A DNA stretch of 64,000 bases from Ruegeria sp. SCSIO 43209 (lineage in GTDB: Bacteria; Pseudomonadota; Alphaproteobacteria; Rhodobacterales; Rhodobacteraceae). Positions within the stretch are counted from its first letter, which is position 1. Every line of letters begins with the position of its first letter. Below the pieces are notes generated by a model, which saw nothing but the letters and a program-made list of their open reading frames with translations, searched no databases and was not told where the DNA came from. The DNA is taken from assembly GCF_019904295.1 (NCBI RefSeq), contig NZ_CP065362.1, forward strand, positions 124,001-188,000. The letters run 5' to 3'. A program made the translations under genes and the position numbers. This document shows positions 1 to 7,815 of the stretch, piece by piece.

Positions 1-247
1 CATCCGCCGGTGCTGTGGCGACTTCGACTGCGCCGGGGAAAGGACCACCACCGCCGCCGGGCTTGTTCACAACAGCTGCCGGTACCCCGTACATCGCCTG
101 AAATTCATCTGCGATCATTCTGGTCAGGACATCTTCAAGATCACCCGGAGGCCAAGGAACCACAAAGGATACCGGCTTTTCGGGGTATTCTGCCAAAGCG
201 GCCGTTGCAGAGGCGGCCATCACGGCTGCCGCAATAAACTTTTTCAT
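1..247 (-). CDS. TctC-family tripartite tricarboxylate transporter substrate-binding protein (partial, 3' end outside window)
   Basis: Only the first 82 codons lie in the window; the gene runs off the left edge. The product starts with a typical signal peptide (Met-Lys-Lys, then an Ala-rich stretch ending Ala-Leu-Ala at about residue 19) and continues with Tyr-Pro-Glu-Lys-Pro and a VVPWPPGD segment, a pattern typical of the first strand of TctC (Bug) periplasmic receptors. A later NKPGGGG stretch is also typical. These receptors deliver carboxylates to TctAB membrane subunits, which are not visible here. An RBS (GGAGGTG in its own direction, 252-258) supports the start. It is divergent from the IclR gene. 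Substrate is not predictable. Confidence 0.85.
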   Translation of the reverse strand, partial: MKKFIAAAVMAASATAALAEYPEKPVSFVVPWPPGDLEDVLTRMIADEFQAMYGVPAAVVNKPGGGGGPFPGAVEVATAPAD

Positions 248-265
248 TTACACCTCCCAGTGTAT

Positions 266-282
266 GGTTCATTATTTGAACC
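266..282. promoter_or_regulatory. 17-bp inverted repeat, candidate IclR-type operator
   Basis: GGTTCA-TTATT-TGAACC is a perfect inverted repeat (6-bp arms, 5-bp spacer) between the divergent tctC-like gene and the IclR gene. The size and symmetry fit operators of IclR-family proteins such as PcaR. A second looser inverted repeat, TTAACAA/TTGTTAA, lies at 286-292/306-312. Binding by the adjacent regulator is inferred. Confidence 0.5.
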
Positions 283-356
283 GTGTTAACAATAATAATC
301 TTGCTTTGTTAAGTTCATTCTGTCAAGGATAACATCAACGTAAGGAGGCAAAACAC

Positions 357-1136
357 ATGGGTGCCGCACTTAATGCGCTAAAAATGCTGGACTTATTCTC
401 AAACACGATGGCCGAAATTGGCCTGAGTCAGGCCGCGCGCCTGTCAGGGTTGAATAAGGCGACAGCCCTGCGTCACCTACGAGCGCTTGAAGAATTCGGG
501 TTGATCGAACAAAACCCGCAGTCAAAGACCTATACCATCGGACCAGCTGCGCTGCGGCTTGCGGCACTGCGCGAGATTGCCAAACCCGGCCTTGAAGGCG
601 CGCGCCAAAAAATGCACTTGGCCATGCAGGAGGTTGGCGAAAGCCTGCACCTAACGCTGCTGGAACAGGGCAGCCTGCAAACCGCCATCGTGGTTGAGAC
701 AACCAAGCACAGCGTTCGCGTCAGCCTTGATCCAAGCGAGATAATCCCGGTCAACGCGACTGCGGCGGGTCTATGTATGCTCAGCTTTGGCCCACCTTTC
801 CTGCTGGATCGTCTGGATCAGGAAGCGCAGGTACGTTTCACCGAATCCACCCTGACAGACCCGGATCTGATCAAGGAAAAAGTTGCTCTGATCCAGCGGG
901 CTGGCTGGGCCAACAGCAACGGCAGCTACGAAGAAGGTGTTTTTGGTTTTGCAACGCCAATCTTTGGCATCGATCAAATCGCCCTTGGAACCATTTCGAT
1001 CGCCGTGCCCGAGATTAGAGCCACTTATGAGCGCCTGCCCTTGATCCTGAAATCCCTTCAATCCCTCTCGCGCGATCTGACCGCAAATTTCGGCGGCCAA
1101 ATGCCCGAGGCCTTTCCAACCGAGTTCCACCCATGA
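357..1136 (+). CDS. IclR-family transcriptional regulator
   Basis: The 259-residue product has the usual IclR length and layout. A winged HTH occupies roughly residues 15-60 (LSQAARLSGLNKATALRHL followed by an ALEEFGLI wing approach), and a GAF-like effector domain follows. The C-terminal part contains an NSNGSYEEGVFGFATPIF segment, matching the conserved ligand pocket region of the family. The start at 357 has a strong RBS, AAGGAGG at 341-347. It is divergent from the TctC-like receptor and 31 bp upstream of the aminotransferase, so it probably controls uptake and first-step metabolism of one substrate, perhaps through the inverted repeat at 266-282. The effector is unknown. Confidence 0.9.
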   Translation: MGAALNALKMLDLFSNTMAEIGLSQAARLSGLNKATALRHLRALEEFGLIEQNPQSKTYTIGPAALRLAALREIAKPGLEGARQKMHLAMQEVGESLHLTLLEQGSLQTAIVVETTKHSVRVSLDPSEIIPVNATAAGLCMLSFGPPFLLDRLDQEAQVRFTESTLTDPDLIKEKVALIQRAGWANSNGSYEEGVFGFATPIFGIDQIALGTISIAVPEIRATYERLPLILKSLQSLSRDLTANFGGQMPEAFPTEFHP

Positions 1137-1167
1137 GCGAAAGTGGACAACCCCGGAGAACCGCAAC

Positions 1168-2520
1168 ATGAAAGACTCCAACTTTCTTAAGGAGAACAAC
1201 GCCCGCCATTTTTGGCATCCGATGGCGCACCCGGCTGACAGCCGGAACAACCCTCCGACCATTCTGACCGGCGGGGAAGGAGTTAGCATCATCGATGTGG
1301 ACGGGCACAAGGCCATCGACGCCGTGGGTGGCCTTTGGAACGTCAATCTGGGCTATTCCTGCGATCCGGTGAAACAGGCGATCACTGATCAACTAAATGC
1401 GCTGCCGTATTATTCGACCTTCCGGGGTACGAGCAACGACAAGGCGATCGAGCTGTCTTACGAACTGGCGCAGTTCTTTGCCCCTGACGGGCTGACACGC
1501 GCCTTTTTCACCTCGGGCGGATCGGATTCTGTGGAAATCGCACTAAAGCTTGCGCGTCAGTTCCACAAAGTTCGGGGTGAGCCTGGTCGCACCAAGTTCA
1601 TCAGCCTTAAGCAAGGATACCACGGCACCCATTTCGCTGCCGCTTCGGTTAACGGCAATCAGAAGTTCCGCGCCGTGTATGAACCCATGATGCCAGGCTG
1701 TTTTCATGTGCCTGCGCCTTGGACCTATCGCAACCCGTTTGACGAAACCGACCCTGAACGCCTGGCTCAGCTTTGCGTCAAAGCGCTTGAAGCCGAGATT
1801 GCGTTCCAAGGGGCCAACACGGTTGCCGCCTTCATCATGGAGCCGATTTTGGGCGCTGGCGGTGTAATTCCGCCGCACAAAAGCTTTATGCCCATGGTGC
1901 GTGAGGTTTGTTCGAAGAACGGTATTCTGCTGATCTCAGACGAAATCATCACGGCGTTTGGTCGAACCGGTAGTGAAAGCGGAGCGAGACATTGGGGCGT
2001 CCAGCCTGACATCATGACGACAGCCAAGGCGATCACCAATGGTTATTTCCCGTTTGGCGCCGCTATGATCTCGGGGGCAGTTGCCGAGGTATTTGAAAAT
2101 GACACAACCGGGTTGGCATCCGTTGATCAGGGATACACCTATTCCGGTCACCCCGTCGGCGCGGCGGCGGCACTGGCGGCTCTTTCAGAAATCAATCGTC
2201 TGCGGATTTGGGAAAACGCTGCAGCACGCGGGGATGAGCTGTTCGAGGGCTTGAAGAAACTGGCTGAAAAGCACGAGGTGATCGGTGACGTACGAGGGGG
2301 CGAGGGCCTTATGTGCGCGCTGGAGCTGGTCTCGGACCGCGCAAGCAAGGCGCCGATTGCCAAACAACTGCCAATACAGGTGCAAAAGGCAGCTTATGAG
2401 GATGGTGTGATGGTGCGCGTATCTGGCAACAACATCATCATTTCGCCACCTCTGATTGTCACATCCGACGATGTTGCGAAGATCCTGTCAGCGCTGGATA
2501 CAGGATTGTCGAGTTTGTAG
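1168..2520 (+). CDS. class III PLP-dependent (omega) aminotransferase
   Basis: This 450-residue protein is a fold-type I class III aminotransferase. Family signatures include FTSGGSDSVEIALKLAR for PLP phosphate binding, SDEIITAFGRTG carrying the Asp that contacts the pyridine nitrogen, and the Schiff-base lysine in TTAKAITNGYFP (Lys287). Length and motifs fit omega-amino acid:pyruvate and amine:pyruvate transaminases. It is probably co-transcribed with the IclR gene. The neighbouring hpa operon suggests one possible role, oxidation of an aromatic amine to an aldehyde feeding 4-hydroxyphenylacetate breakdown. The separate IclR/TctC context argues equally for another amine or beta-amino acid. 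The true substrate is open. Confidence 0.88.
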   Translation: MKDSNFLKENNARHFWHPMAHPADSRNNPPTILTGGEGVSIIDVDGHKAIDAVGGLWNVNLGYSCDPVKQAITDQLNALPYYSTFRGTSNDKAIELSYELAQFFAPDGLTRAFFTSGGSDSVEIALKLARQFHKVRGEPGRTKFISLKQGYHGTHFAAASVNGNQKFRAVYEPMMPGCFHVPAPWTYRNPFDETDPERLAQLCVKALEAEIAFQGANTVAAFIMEPILGAGGVIPPHKSFMPMVREVCSKNGILLISDEIITAFGRTGSESGARHWGVQPDIMTTAKAITNGYFPFGAAMISGAVAEVFENDTTGLASVDQGYTYSGHPVGAAAALAALSEINRLRIWENAAARGDELFEGLKKLAEKHEVIGDVRGGEGLMCALELVSDRASKAPIAKQLPIQVQKAAYEDGVMVRVSGNNIIISPPLIVTSDDVAKILSALDTGLSSL

Positions 2521-2530
2521 TTGTCGCGCA

Positions 2531-2556
2531 GACCCCGCTTGCCAACTGGCGGGGTC
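2531..2556. terminator. hairpin between convergent aminotransferase and hpaR
   Basis: An 8-bp perfect stem GACCCCGC/GCGGGGTC (2531-2538 and 2549-2556) with a 10-nt loop lies just after the aminotransferase stop and reaches the hpaR stop codon. No strong T-run follows on either side. It is likely a shared terminator for the two converging genes. Confidence 0.55.
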
Positions 2557-2995
2557 AAACCTTAACAGCTTGCAGCTCTTCAAGCAGGTCCAGTAGCTCA
2601 TCAAGCTTCTCTCGCCCCATCTGCGCCTCAATACTATTTGAAATGGCCAATGACGCTTGCAGGTTGTCTTTCAAAATCTGCCGACCCGCATCAGTAATCA
2701 TCACCATCGTCCGCCTTTTATCCTGGCTGTCCTGACGGCGCGTGACCTGTCCATCGGCTTCCATGCTGCGCAATATTCGCGTCAGGCTGGGCAGCAACAG
2801 ACAAGCTTCTTTGGCGATAGCGCTTTGCTCGACCTCGCCAAGCTCATCCAGTACGCGCAGGACGCGCCATTTTTGCTCGGATATCTGTATATCCTGCAGC
2901 ATGTCCCTGATGGGGGCCATGATCGTTTCGCGGGCGCGCAATAATGCAATGGGAAGCGACCTTGAGGTGCTCTTGGTATGGCTTTGAGTGTTCAT
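2555..2995 (-). CDS. hpaR: MarR-family regulator of homoprotocatechuate degradation, HpaR
   Basis: The 146-residue product matches HpaR closely in pattern: an N-terminal RSLPIALLRARETIMAPIRDML segment, a MarR winged helix with SLTRILRSMEADGQVTRR recognition region, then the DKRRTMVMITDAG wing. HpaR is known in enteric bacteria as the repressor of the hpa meta-cleavage operon, relieved by pathway substrates. The ATG at 2995 is preferred over an upstream in-frame start (3058) because it has an AGAAGG-like RBS and begins the conserved region. It is divergent from hpaF, so the 105-bp gap should hold its operator. Assignment is strong from family resemblance plus context. Confidence 0.92.
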   Translation of the reverse strand: MNTQSHTKSTSRSLPIALLRARETIMAPIRDMLQDIQISEQKWRVLRVLDELGEVEQSAIAKEACLLLPSLTRILRSMEADGQVTRRQDSQDKRRTMVMITDAGRQILKDNLQASLAISNSIEAQMGREKLDELLDLLEELQAVKV

Positions 2996-3048
2996 GCCGC
3001 CTTCTAGTGTGCTGCCCCAGGAAATGCAAAGATTAACAACGCAACTTC

Positions 3049-3087
3049 TTGACGACATAAGCTCATAAAGGTAAACATGTTAATTAA
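3049..3087 (+). promoter_or_regulatory. candidate hpa operon promoter with HpaR-like operator
   Basis: A -35-like TTGACG (3049-3054) and a -10-like TAAACA (3072-3077) are separated by 17 bp. The palindromes AACATGTT (3074-3081) and TTAATTAA (3080-3087) overlap or follow the -10. This arrangement would let a MarR-type repressor block hpaF transcription. The promoter is inferred from spacing and context only. Confidence 0.4.
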
Positions 3088-3100
3088 TAACGGAGGAATC

Positions 3101-3484
3101 ATGCCGCATTTTCACGTCGAATATTCCGGGAATCTGGAAGACAGGATCGACATGGGCGGTCTGTGCGATTGCATCCGTGCAACGGCCGCTGAGGTTGACA
3201 CCTTTCCGCTAGCAGGCATTCGCGTCCGAGCGATCCGTGTTGATCACTATGCCATCGCAGACGGAAATCCAAAGCATGGGTTCATCGATATCTCGATCCG
3301 GCTGCGGGCCGGTCGTTCGCAGGCCGACAAGAAGGACGCAACGCAGCGCATCTTCGAGGCGGCCCGAACCTATCTGGAGCCCGCCATGAGCCAGCATTCC
3401 ATCGCGCTGTCGCTTGAGATGCGCGACATCGATCCCGACCTCTCCCCCAAAACCGGCACGATCCGCGACCATCTGGAGGCCTGA
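3101..3484 (+). CDS. hpaF: 5-carboxymethyl-2-hydroxymuconate delta-isomerase
   Basis: The 127-residue protein belongs to the tautomerase-fold CHM isomerase family, which isomerises the diacid made after ring cleavage and semialdehyde oxidation. It begins Met-Pro-His-Phe; after Met removal Pro becomes the N-terminal catalytic base, as in known HpaF. Other family features are GIRVRAIRVDHYAIADG and the HGFIDISIRLRAGR strand. An in-frame ATG lies 24 bp upstream, but only the 3101 start has a GGAGG RBS (3092-3096) and places Pro at position 2. It is the first gene of the operon, 2 bp before hpaE. Confidence 0.93.
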   Translation: MPHFHVEYSGNLEDRIDMGGLCDCIRATAAEVDTFPLAGIRVRAIRVDHYAIADGNPKHGFIDISIRLRAGRSQADKKDATQRIFEAARTYLEPAMSQHSIALSLEMRDIDPDLSPKTGTIRDHLEA

Positions 3485-3486
3485 CC

Positions 3487-4998
3487 ATGAGTGACCTGCG
3501 CAAGAATATTGAACGGCTTGATGGTTTCCTTGCCCGTTTCAAGAGGACTGGGATAAAGAACCGGATCGCAGGAGAAGATCAAGATGGGTCAGCAGGGGTG
3601 TTTCAGTCGATCTCTCCGGTGGATAAATCGGTGATCTGCGACGTTGCCCATGGCACGGCGGAAGATATCGATACGGCGGCACAGGCCGCGCATAATGCCT
3701 TTGCAGACTGGCGCGACATGCCCGCTACGGAGCGCCGCCGGATATTGCTTAAAGTTGCAGATGGCATTGAGGCAAGAGCCGAAGAGATCGCGCTGTGCGA
3801 ATGCTGGGATACCGGCCAGACCCTGCGCTTTATGTCCAAAGCCGCCCTGCGAGGGGCTGAGAATTTCCGCTATTTCGCCGATCAGGTGGTTCAGGCGCGG
3901 GATGGTCAACACCTGAAATCACCGACACTGATGAACATAACCACCCGCGTCCCAATCGGGCCCGTTGGTGTCATCACGCCGTGGAACACCCCGTTCATGC
4001 TGTCGACATGGAAGATCGCTCCGGCACTGGCCGCTGGCTGTACGGTCGTCCACAAACCGGCTGAAGATTCACCGCTGTCTGCGCGGCTATTGGTAGAAAT
4101 CGCGGAAGAAGCCGGTCTGCCCAAGGGTGTGCTGAACACTGTCAACGGTTTTGGTCCAGACGCAGGTAAGCGGCTGACCGAACATCAATTGATCAAAGCC
4201 ATTGCCTTTGTCGGTGAAAGCCGTACGGGCAGCATCATTACCAAGCAAGGCGCAGATACGCTGAAACGGATGCATCTGGAGTTGGGCGGTAAGAACCCGG
4301 TCATCGTCTTTGACGACGCCGACATGGATCGCGCGCTGGATGCGGTGATCTTCATGATCTATTCGATCAACGGCGAACGTTGCACGTCTTCTTCGCGGTT
4401 GCTGGTACAAGATACAATCAAGGAAGAGTTCGAAGCCAAGCTGATCGAGCGCGTGAACAATATCAAAGTCGGCCACCCGTTGGACCCTGCAACCGAGATT
4501 GGCCCTCTTGTAACGGAAGAACATTACAACAAGGTCACTTCATACTTCGGCATCGCCAAGGAAGACGGCGCGACCGTCGCGGCCGGTGGCGTCAAGGTGG
4601 GCGAAGAGGGGTACTTCGTACGGCCCACCCTGTTTACTAACGCTAACAATCAAATGCGCATCGCACGCGAGGAAATCTTTGGCCCTGTCCTGACCGTGAT
4701 CCCGTTCTCGACTGAGGAGGAGGCGCTGCAGATCGCAAATGACACGCAATATGGTCTGACCGGCTATGTCTGGACCAACGATCTGACCCGTGCGTTACGT
4801 TTCACGGACAAGCTTGAGGCCGGAATGATCTGGGTGAACTCGGAAAACGTGCGCCATCTGCCCACACCGTTTGGCGGGGTCAAAGCATCCGGTATCGGGC
4901 GCGACGGCGGCGACTGGAGCTTTGAGTTCTACATGGAACAAAAGCATGTCGGCTTTGCCACAGGCCAGCACAAGATCATGCAGTTGGGTAAGCTATAG
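3487..4998 (+). CDS. hpaE: 5-carboxymethyl-2-hydroxymuconate semialdehyde dehydrogenase
   Basis: This is a 503-residue aldehyde dehydrogenase. It oxidises the ring-cleavage semialdehyde to the diacid with NAD. Family motifs are present: the PWNTPFMLSTWKIAPALAAG cofactor region, LELGGKNP with the general-base Glu265, and GERCTSSSR with nucleophile Cys299. The closing GGVKASGIGRDGGDWSFEFYME segment is typical of HpaE. Position between hpaF and hpaD in an operon supports the specific assignment over a generic dehydrogenase. Confidence 0.93.
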   Translation: MSDLRKNIERLDGFLARFKRTGIKNRIAGEDQDGSAGVFQSISPVDKSVICDVAHGTAEDIDTAAQAAHNAFADWRDMPATERRRILLKVADGIEARAEEIALCECWDTGQTLRFMSKAALRGAENFRYFADQVVQARDGQHLKSPTLMNITTRVPIGPVGVITPWNTPFMLSTWKIAPALAAGCTVVHKPAEDSPLSARLLVEIAEEAGLPKGVLNTVNGFGPDAGKRLTEHQLIKAIAFVGESRTGSIITKQGADTLKRMHLELGGKNPVIVFDDADMDRALDAVIFMIYSINGERCTSSSRLLVQDTIKEEFEAKLIERVNNIKVGHPLDPATEIGPLVTEEHYNKVTSYFGIAKEDGATVAAGGVKVGEEGYFVRPTLFTNANNQMRIAREEIFGPVLTVIPFSTEEEALQIANDTQYGLTGYVWTNDLTRALRFTDKLEAGMIWVNSENVRHLPTPFGGVKASGIGRDGGDWSFEFYMEQKHVGFATGQHKIMQLGKL

Positions 4999-5049
4999 CG
5001 GCCCCTCAGACGACAATCGCGCGAAAAACCTTAACTCCAGGAGGAGACC

Positions 5050-5901
5050 ATGGGAGAAATCGTTCTTGCCGCCAAAATGACCCATGTGCCGACTCTGCTC
5101 ATGTCCGAGCAGGAAGGCCCGGTTAAAGGCAAACGTCAGCCCGCCATTGATGGCCACCGCGAGATCGCGCGCCGCGCCAAAGCACTGGGGGCGACCACGG
5201 TGATCATCTGTGACACCCATTGGGTGATCAATGCCGGGTTCCACATCAACGCCAATGAGAAGTTCGAAGGCCTGTTCACGTCGAACGAGTTCCCGCAATT
5301 CATTCAGGACCTGCCCTATTCCTATGAGGGCAATCCTGAAATGGGTGATGCCATCGCAAAGATCGCGTCGGACAAAGGCGTCTACACTTTAGCGCATCAC
5401 TTGGACAGTCTCGAACTGGAATACGGTACGCTGGTCCCGATGCGCTTCATGAGCCGCGAGCATGATATGAAAGTCGTCTCAGTCGCGGCCTGGGCCACGG
5501 TGCATAGCCATGACGAAAGCCGGGTAATTGGTGAGGCCATTCGTGAAGCGGTTGAGGCTAGCAATGAAAAGGTGCTGTTGGTCGCGTCAGGCTCGTTGTC
5601 GCACAAGATCTGGGCGAACAAGGATTATGCCGCCAATAACGGCACTTTCACCATCAGCTCGGAATTCAACCGTCAGATGGACTTGCATGTGCTTGAGATG
5701 TGGAAGAACGGCGACCACGCCACGTTCCTGAAAATGCTGGGCGACTATGCCTATTTCTGCTGCGGCGAAGGCTCGATGCATGACACGTCGATGCTCTACG
5801 GAGCGTTGGGTTGGGACGCCTATGACAAAAAATGCGAGGTTGTGACCGAGTATTTCCCAAGTTCCGGCACTGGTCAGACCAACGTCATCTTCCCCGTTTA
5901 A
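5050..5901 (+). CDS. hpaD: 3,4-dihydroxyphenylacetate 2,3-dioxygenase, LigB-superfamily (type III extradiol)
   Basis: The 283-residue protein resembles enterobacterial HpaD throughout, for example KMTHVPTLLMSEQ near the N-terminus, IDGHREIARR, THWVINAGFHIN, GTLVPMRFM, LVASGSLSHKIW and the C-terminal FPSSGTGQTNVIFP. It is a cupin-unrelated LigB-type non-haem Fe(II) enzyme that opens homoprotocatechuate to 5-carboxymethyl-2-hydroxymuconate semialdehyde. His12 and the His in CDTHW are probable metal or active-site residues. RBS AGGAGG lies just upstream of the start. The next gene encodes a second, unrelated enzyme for the same reaction. Confidence 0.92.
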   Translation: MGEIVLAAKMTHVPTLLMSEQEGPVKGKRQPAIDGHREIARRAKALGATTVIICDTHWVINAGFHINANEKFEGLFTSNEFPQFIQDLPYSYEGNPEMGDAIAKIASDKGVYTLAHHLDSLELEYGTLVPMRFMSREHDMKVVSVAAWATVHSHDESRVIGEAIREAVEASNEKVLLVASGSLSHKIWANKDYAANNGTFTISSEFNRQMDLHVLEMWKNGDHATFLKMLGDYAYFCCGEGSMHDTSMLYGALGWDAYDKKCEVVTEYFPSSGTGQTNVIFPV

Positions 5902-5913
5902 CAGGAGGTTTCA

Positions 5914-6897
5914 ATGCCCGTTCCAGCCCCCAACCTGTACCCCGACTTCAACACGATCCGGCTGAGCCATGTTTGCCTGAACGTCAGCGATCTTGTTGCT
6001 TCGCGCAAATTCTACTCGGAGATTCTGGGTTTGCAGGTCTCGGACGAAAGCGACACACATGTCTACCTGCGCGCTATGGAGGAACGTGGACATCACTGTG
6101 TGATCCTGCAGAAATCCGATCAGCCGGGCACCGTTGAAGTCATGGGTTTCAAAACCTTCGACGAAGAGGATCTGGATCGGGCCGAGGCGTATTTTCAATC
6201 CAAAGGCCGACCGACCTCATGGGTTGATCGCCCCTATCAGGGCCGGACTCTGTTAACCTCGGACAATTTGGGCATACCGCTGGAGTTCTATCACAAGATG
6301 GATCGCCTGGAGCCGATCCATCAGAAATACGCGCTCTATCGTGGTGTGAAACCGCTGCGGATCGATCACTTCAACTGCTTCTCAACCAATGTCGATGACA
6401 GTGTCGCATTCTACAGTGATTTCGGGTTCCGCGTGACCGAGTATACGGAAGACGAAGACAGCAAGAAACTGTGGGCCGCGTGGATGCACCGCAAGGGTGG
6501 GGTGCATGATATGGCCTTCACCAATGGCAAAGGCCCACGGATGCACCACGTGGCCTTCTGGGTGCCAACACCGCTGAACATCATCGATCTGCTCGATCTA
6601 ATGGCCACCACCGGCTATGTGGACAACATCGAACGCGGCCCGGGGCGACATGGTATTTCGAATGCTTTCTTCCTGTATATTCTCGATCCGGACGGACACC
6701 GGATTGAGATTTATTGCTCGGATTATCAGACCGTTGATCCCGATCTGGAGCCGATCAAATGGGACCTGAAGGACCCGCAGCGTCAGACGCTCTGGGGCGC
6801 TCCGGCGCCGCGCAGTTGGTTTGAACACGGCACATCCTTTGTCGGTGTGGATGTAAACGAGCCAGACCTGTCTGCGTCTCCCATCATCGCACCGTAA
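5914..6897 (+). CDS. homoprotocatechuate 2,3-dioxygenase, vicinal-oxygen-chelate type (type I extradiol)
   Basis: The 327-residue product has the two-barrel glyoxalase/VOC architecture of the HPCD enzymes of Brevibacterium fuscum and MndD of Arthrobacter. Shared segments include LRIDHFN, AAWMHRKGGVHDMAFT, GPRMHHVAFW and IERGPGRHGISNAFFLYILDPDGHRIEIY. The predicted 2-His-1-carboxylate metal site is His152, His212 and Glu265, at equivalent spacing to the characterised enzyme. It is somewhat shorter at the C-terminus than the approximately 365-residue actinobacterial proteins. It sits 12 bp after hpaD with RBS AGGAGG. The product would be the same as that of HpaD, so the two are redundant or differ in metal, oxygen or substrate preference. 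Confidence 0.88.
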   Translation: MPVPAPNLYPDFNTIRLSHVCLNVSDLVASRKFYSEILGLQVSDESDTHVYLRAMEERGHHCVILQKSDQPGTVEVMGFKTFDEEDLDRAEAYFQSKGRPTSWVDRPYQGRTLLTSDNLGIPLEFYHKMDRLEPIHQKYALYRGVKPLRIDHFNCFSTNVDDSVAFYSDFGFRVTEYTEDEDSKKLWAAWMHRKGGVHDMAFTNGKGPRMHHVAFWVPTPLNIIDLLDLMATTGYVDNIERGPGRHGISNAFFLYILDPDGHRIEIYCSDYQTVDPDLEPIKWDLKDPQRQTLWGAPAPRSWFEHGTSFVGVDVNEPDLSASPIIAP

Positions 6898-6960
6898 GCA
6901 AAGTATGCTTGATTTAAAACATCTTAGTATGGGCGGGTTCCATAACGCCGAGGAGGCCTG

Positions 6961-7815
6961 ATGCGCATTGCAACCTACACTGCCAACGGTGAAACATTTT
7001 TTGGTGCGATCACTGATGAAGGCGCGGTCGCACTAAACAGCGAGTTTGCCGAGTTCAAAAGCCTCTACGAGGTTGTCGCCGCAGGGGCGTTTGGCCAATT
7101 GATCAAGGCTGCTGAGGGAAAGCCGGTAACCCATACGGATTTTACCTTTGAGATGGTGATGCCGGATGTCCGTCGCATTCTGTGCGTTGGTGTGAACTTT
7201 CCAGATCGCAACGCGGAATACAAAGATGGCAGTGCCCAGCCGAAATACATGTCGCTGTTTCCGCGCTTCGCCAGTGGATTTACCGGCCATAATCGCCCTC
7301 TGATCCGCCCGCCCGAAAATCACACGCTGGATTACGAGGGTGAAGTGGCCATCGTGATCGGCAAAGCAGGCCGCCGGATTTCGCAGGACGATGCTTATGG
7401 CCATATCGCAGCCTTGACCCTGTGCAACGAAGGGACAATCCGCGATTGGGTTCGGCACGCCAAGTTCAACGTCACGCAAGGCAAGAACTGGGACAATTCG
7501 GGTGCCATCGGCCCTTGGCTGGTCCCGTTCACTGATGCCGCGCAACTGGATGGCGCCCACATTCAGACCCACGTGAATGGTGAGTTGCGTCAGGACGATA
7601 CGTTGAACCGAATGATGTTTCCGATCCGGCGCGAGATTGAATACATATCAACCTTTATGACGCTTCAACCGGGCGATATCATCGTTACCGGCACCCCAAC
7701 CGGCGCAGGTGCACGATTTGATCCGCCAAAATACTTGGCTCCCGGCGATGTGGTTGAGATATCCGTCGATGGGATAGGCACCCTGCGCAACACCATCGAG
7801 GATGAGCAGATATGA
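6961..7815 (+). CDS. hpaG: FAH-family 5-oxopent-3-ene-1,2,5-tricarboxylate decarboxylase / HHDD isomerase-type enzyme, single-domain HpaG
   Basis: The 284-residue protein has the fumarylacetoacetate-hydrolase fold. Its N-terminal cap is followed by RILCVGVNFPDRNAEY, the metal-binding LDYEGEVAIVIGK segment, and PGDIIVTGTPTGAG. In the hpa pathway FAH-family HpaG removes CO2 and isomerises the product. Enterobacterial HpaG is a fusion of two such domains (about 430 residues); here only one copy is present and no second copy is visible nearby. RBS GAGGAGG precedes the ATG. It overlaps hpaH by 4 bp. The exact step (decarboxylase, isomerase or both) is inferred. Confidence 0.82.
   Translation: MRIATYTANGETFFGAITDEGAVALNSEFAEFKSLYEVVAAGAFGQLIKAAEGKPVTHTDFTFEMVMPDVRRILCVGVNFPDRNAEYKDGSAQPKYMSLFPRFASGFTGHNRPLIRPPENHTLDYEGEVAIVIGKAGRRISQDDAYGHIAALTLCNEGTIRDWVRHAKFNVTQGKNWDNSGAIGPWLVPFTDAAQLDGAHIQTHVNGELRQDDTLNRMMFPIRREIEYISTFMTLQPGDIIVTGTPTGAGARFDPPKYLAPGDVVEISVDGIGTLRNTIEDEQI

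Noticed and set aside
10..237. 75-codon plus-strand ORF at the left edge
   Set aside because: Antisense to the TctC-like gene, whose signal peptide and conserved onset are clear.
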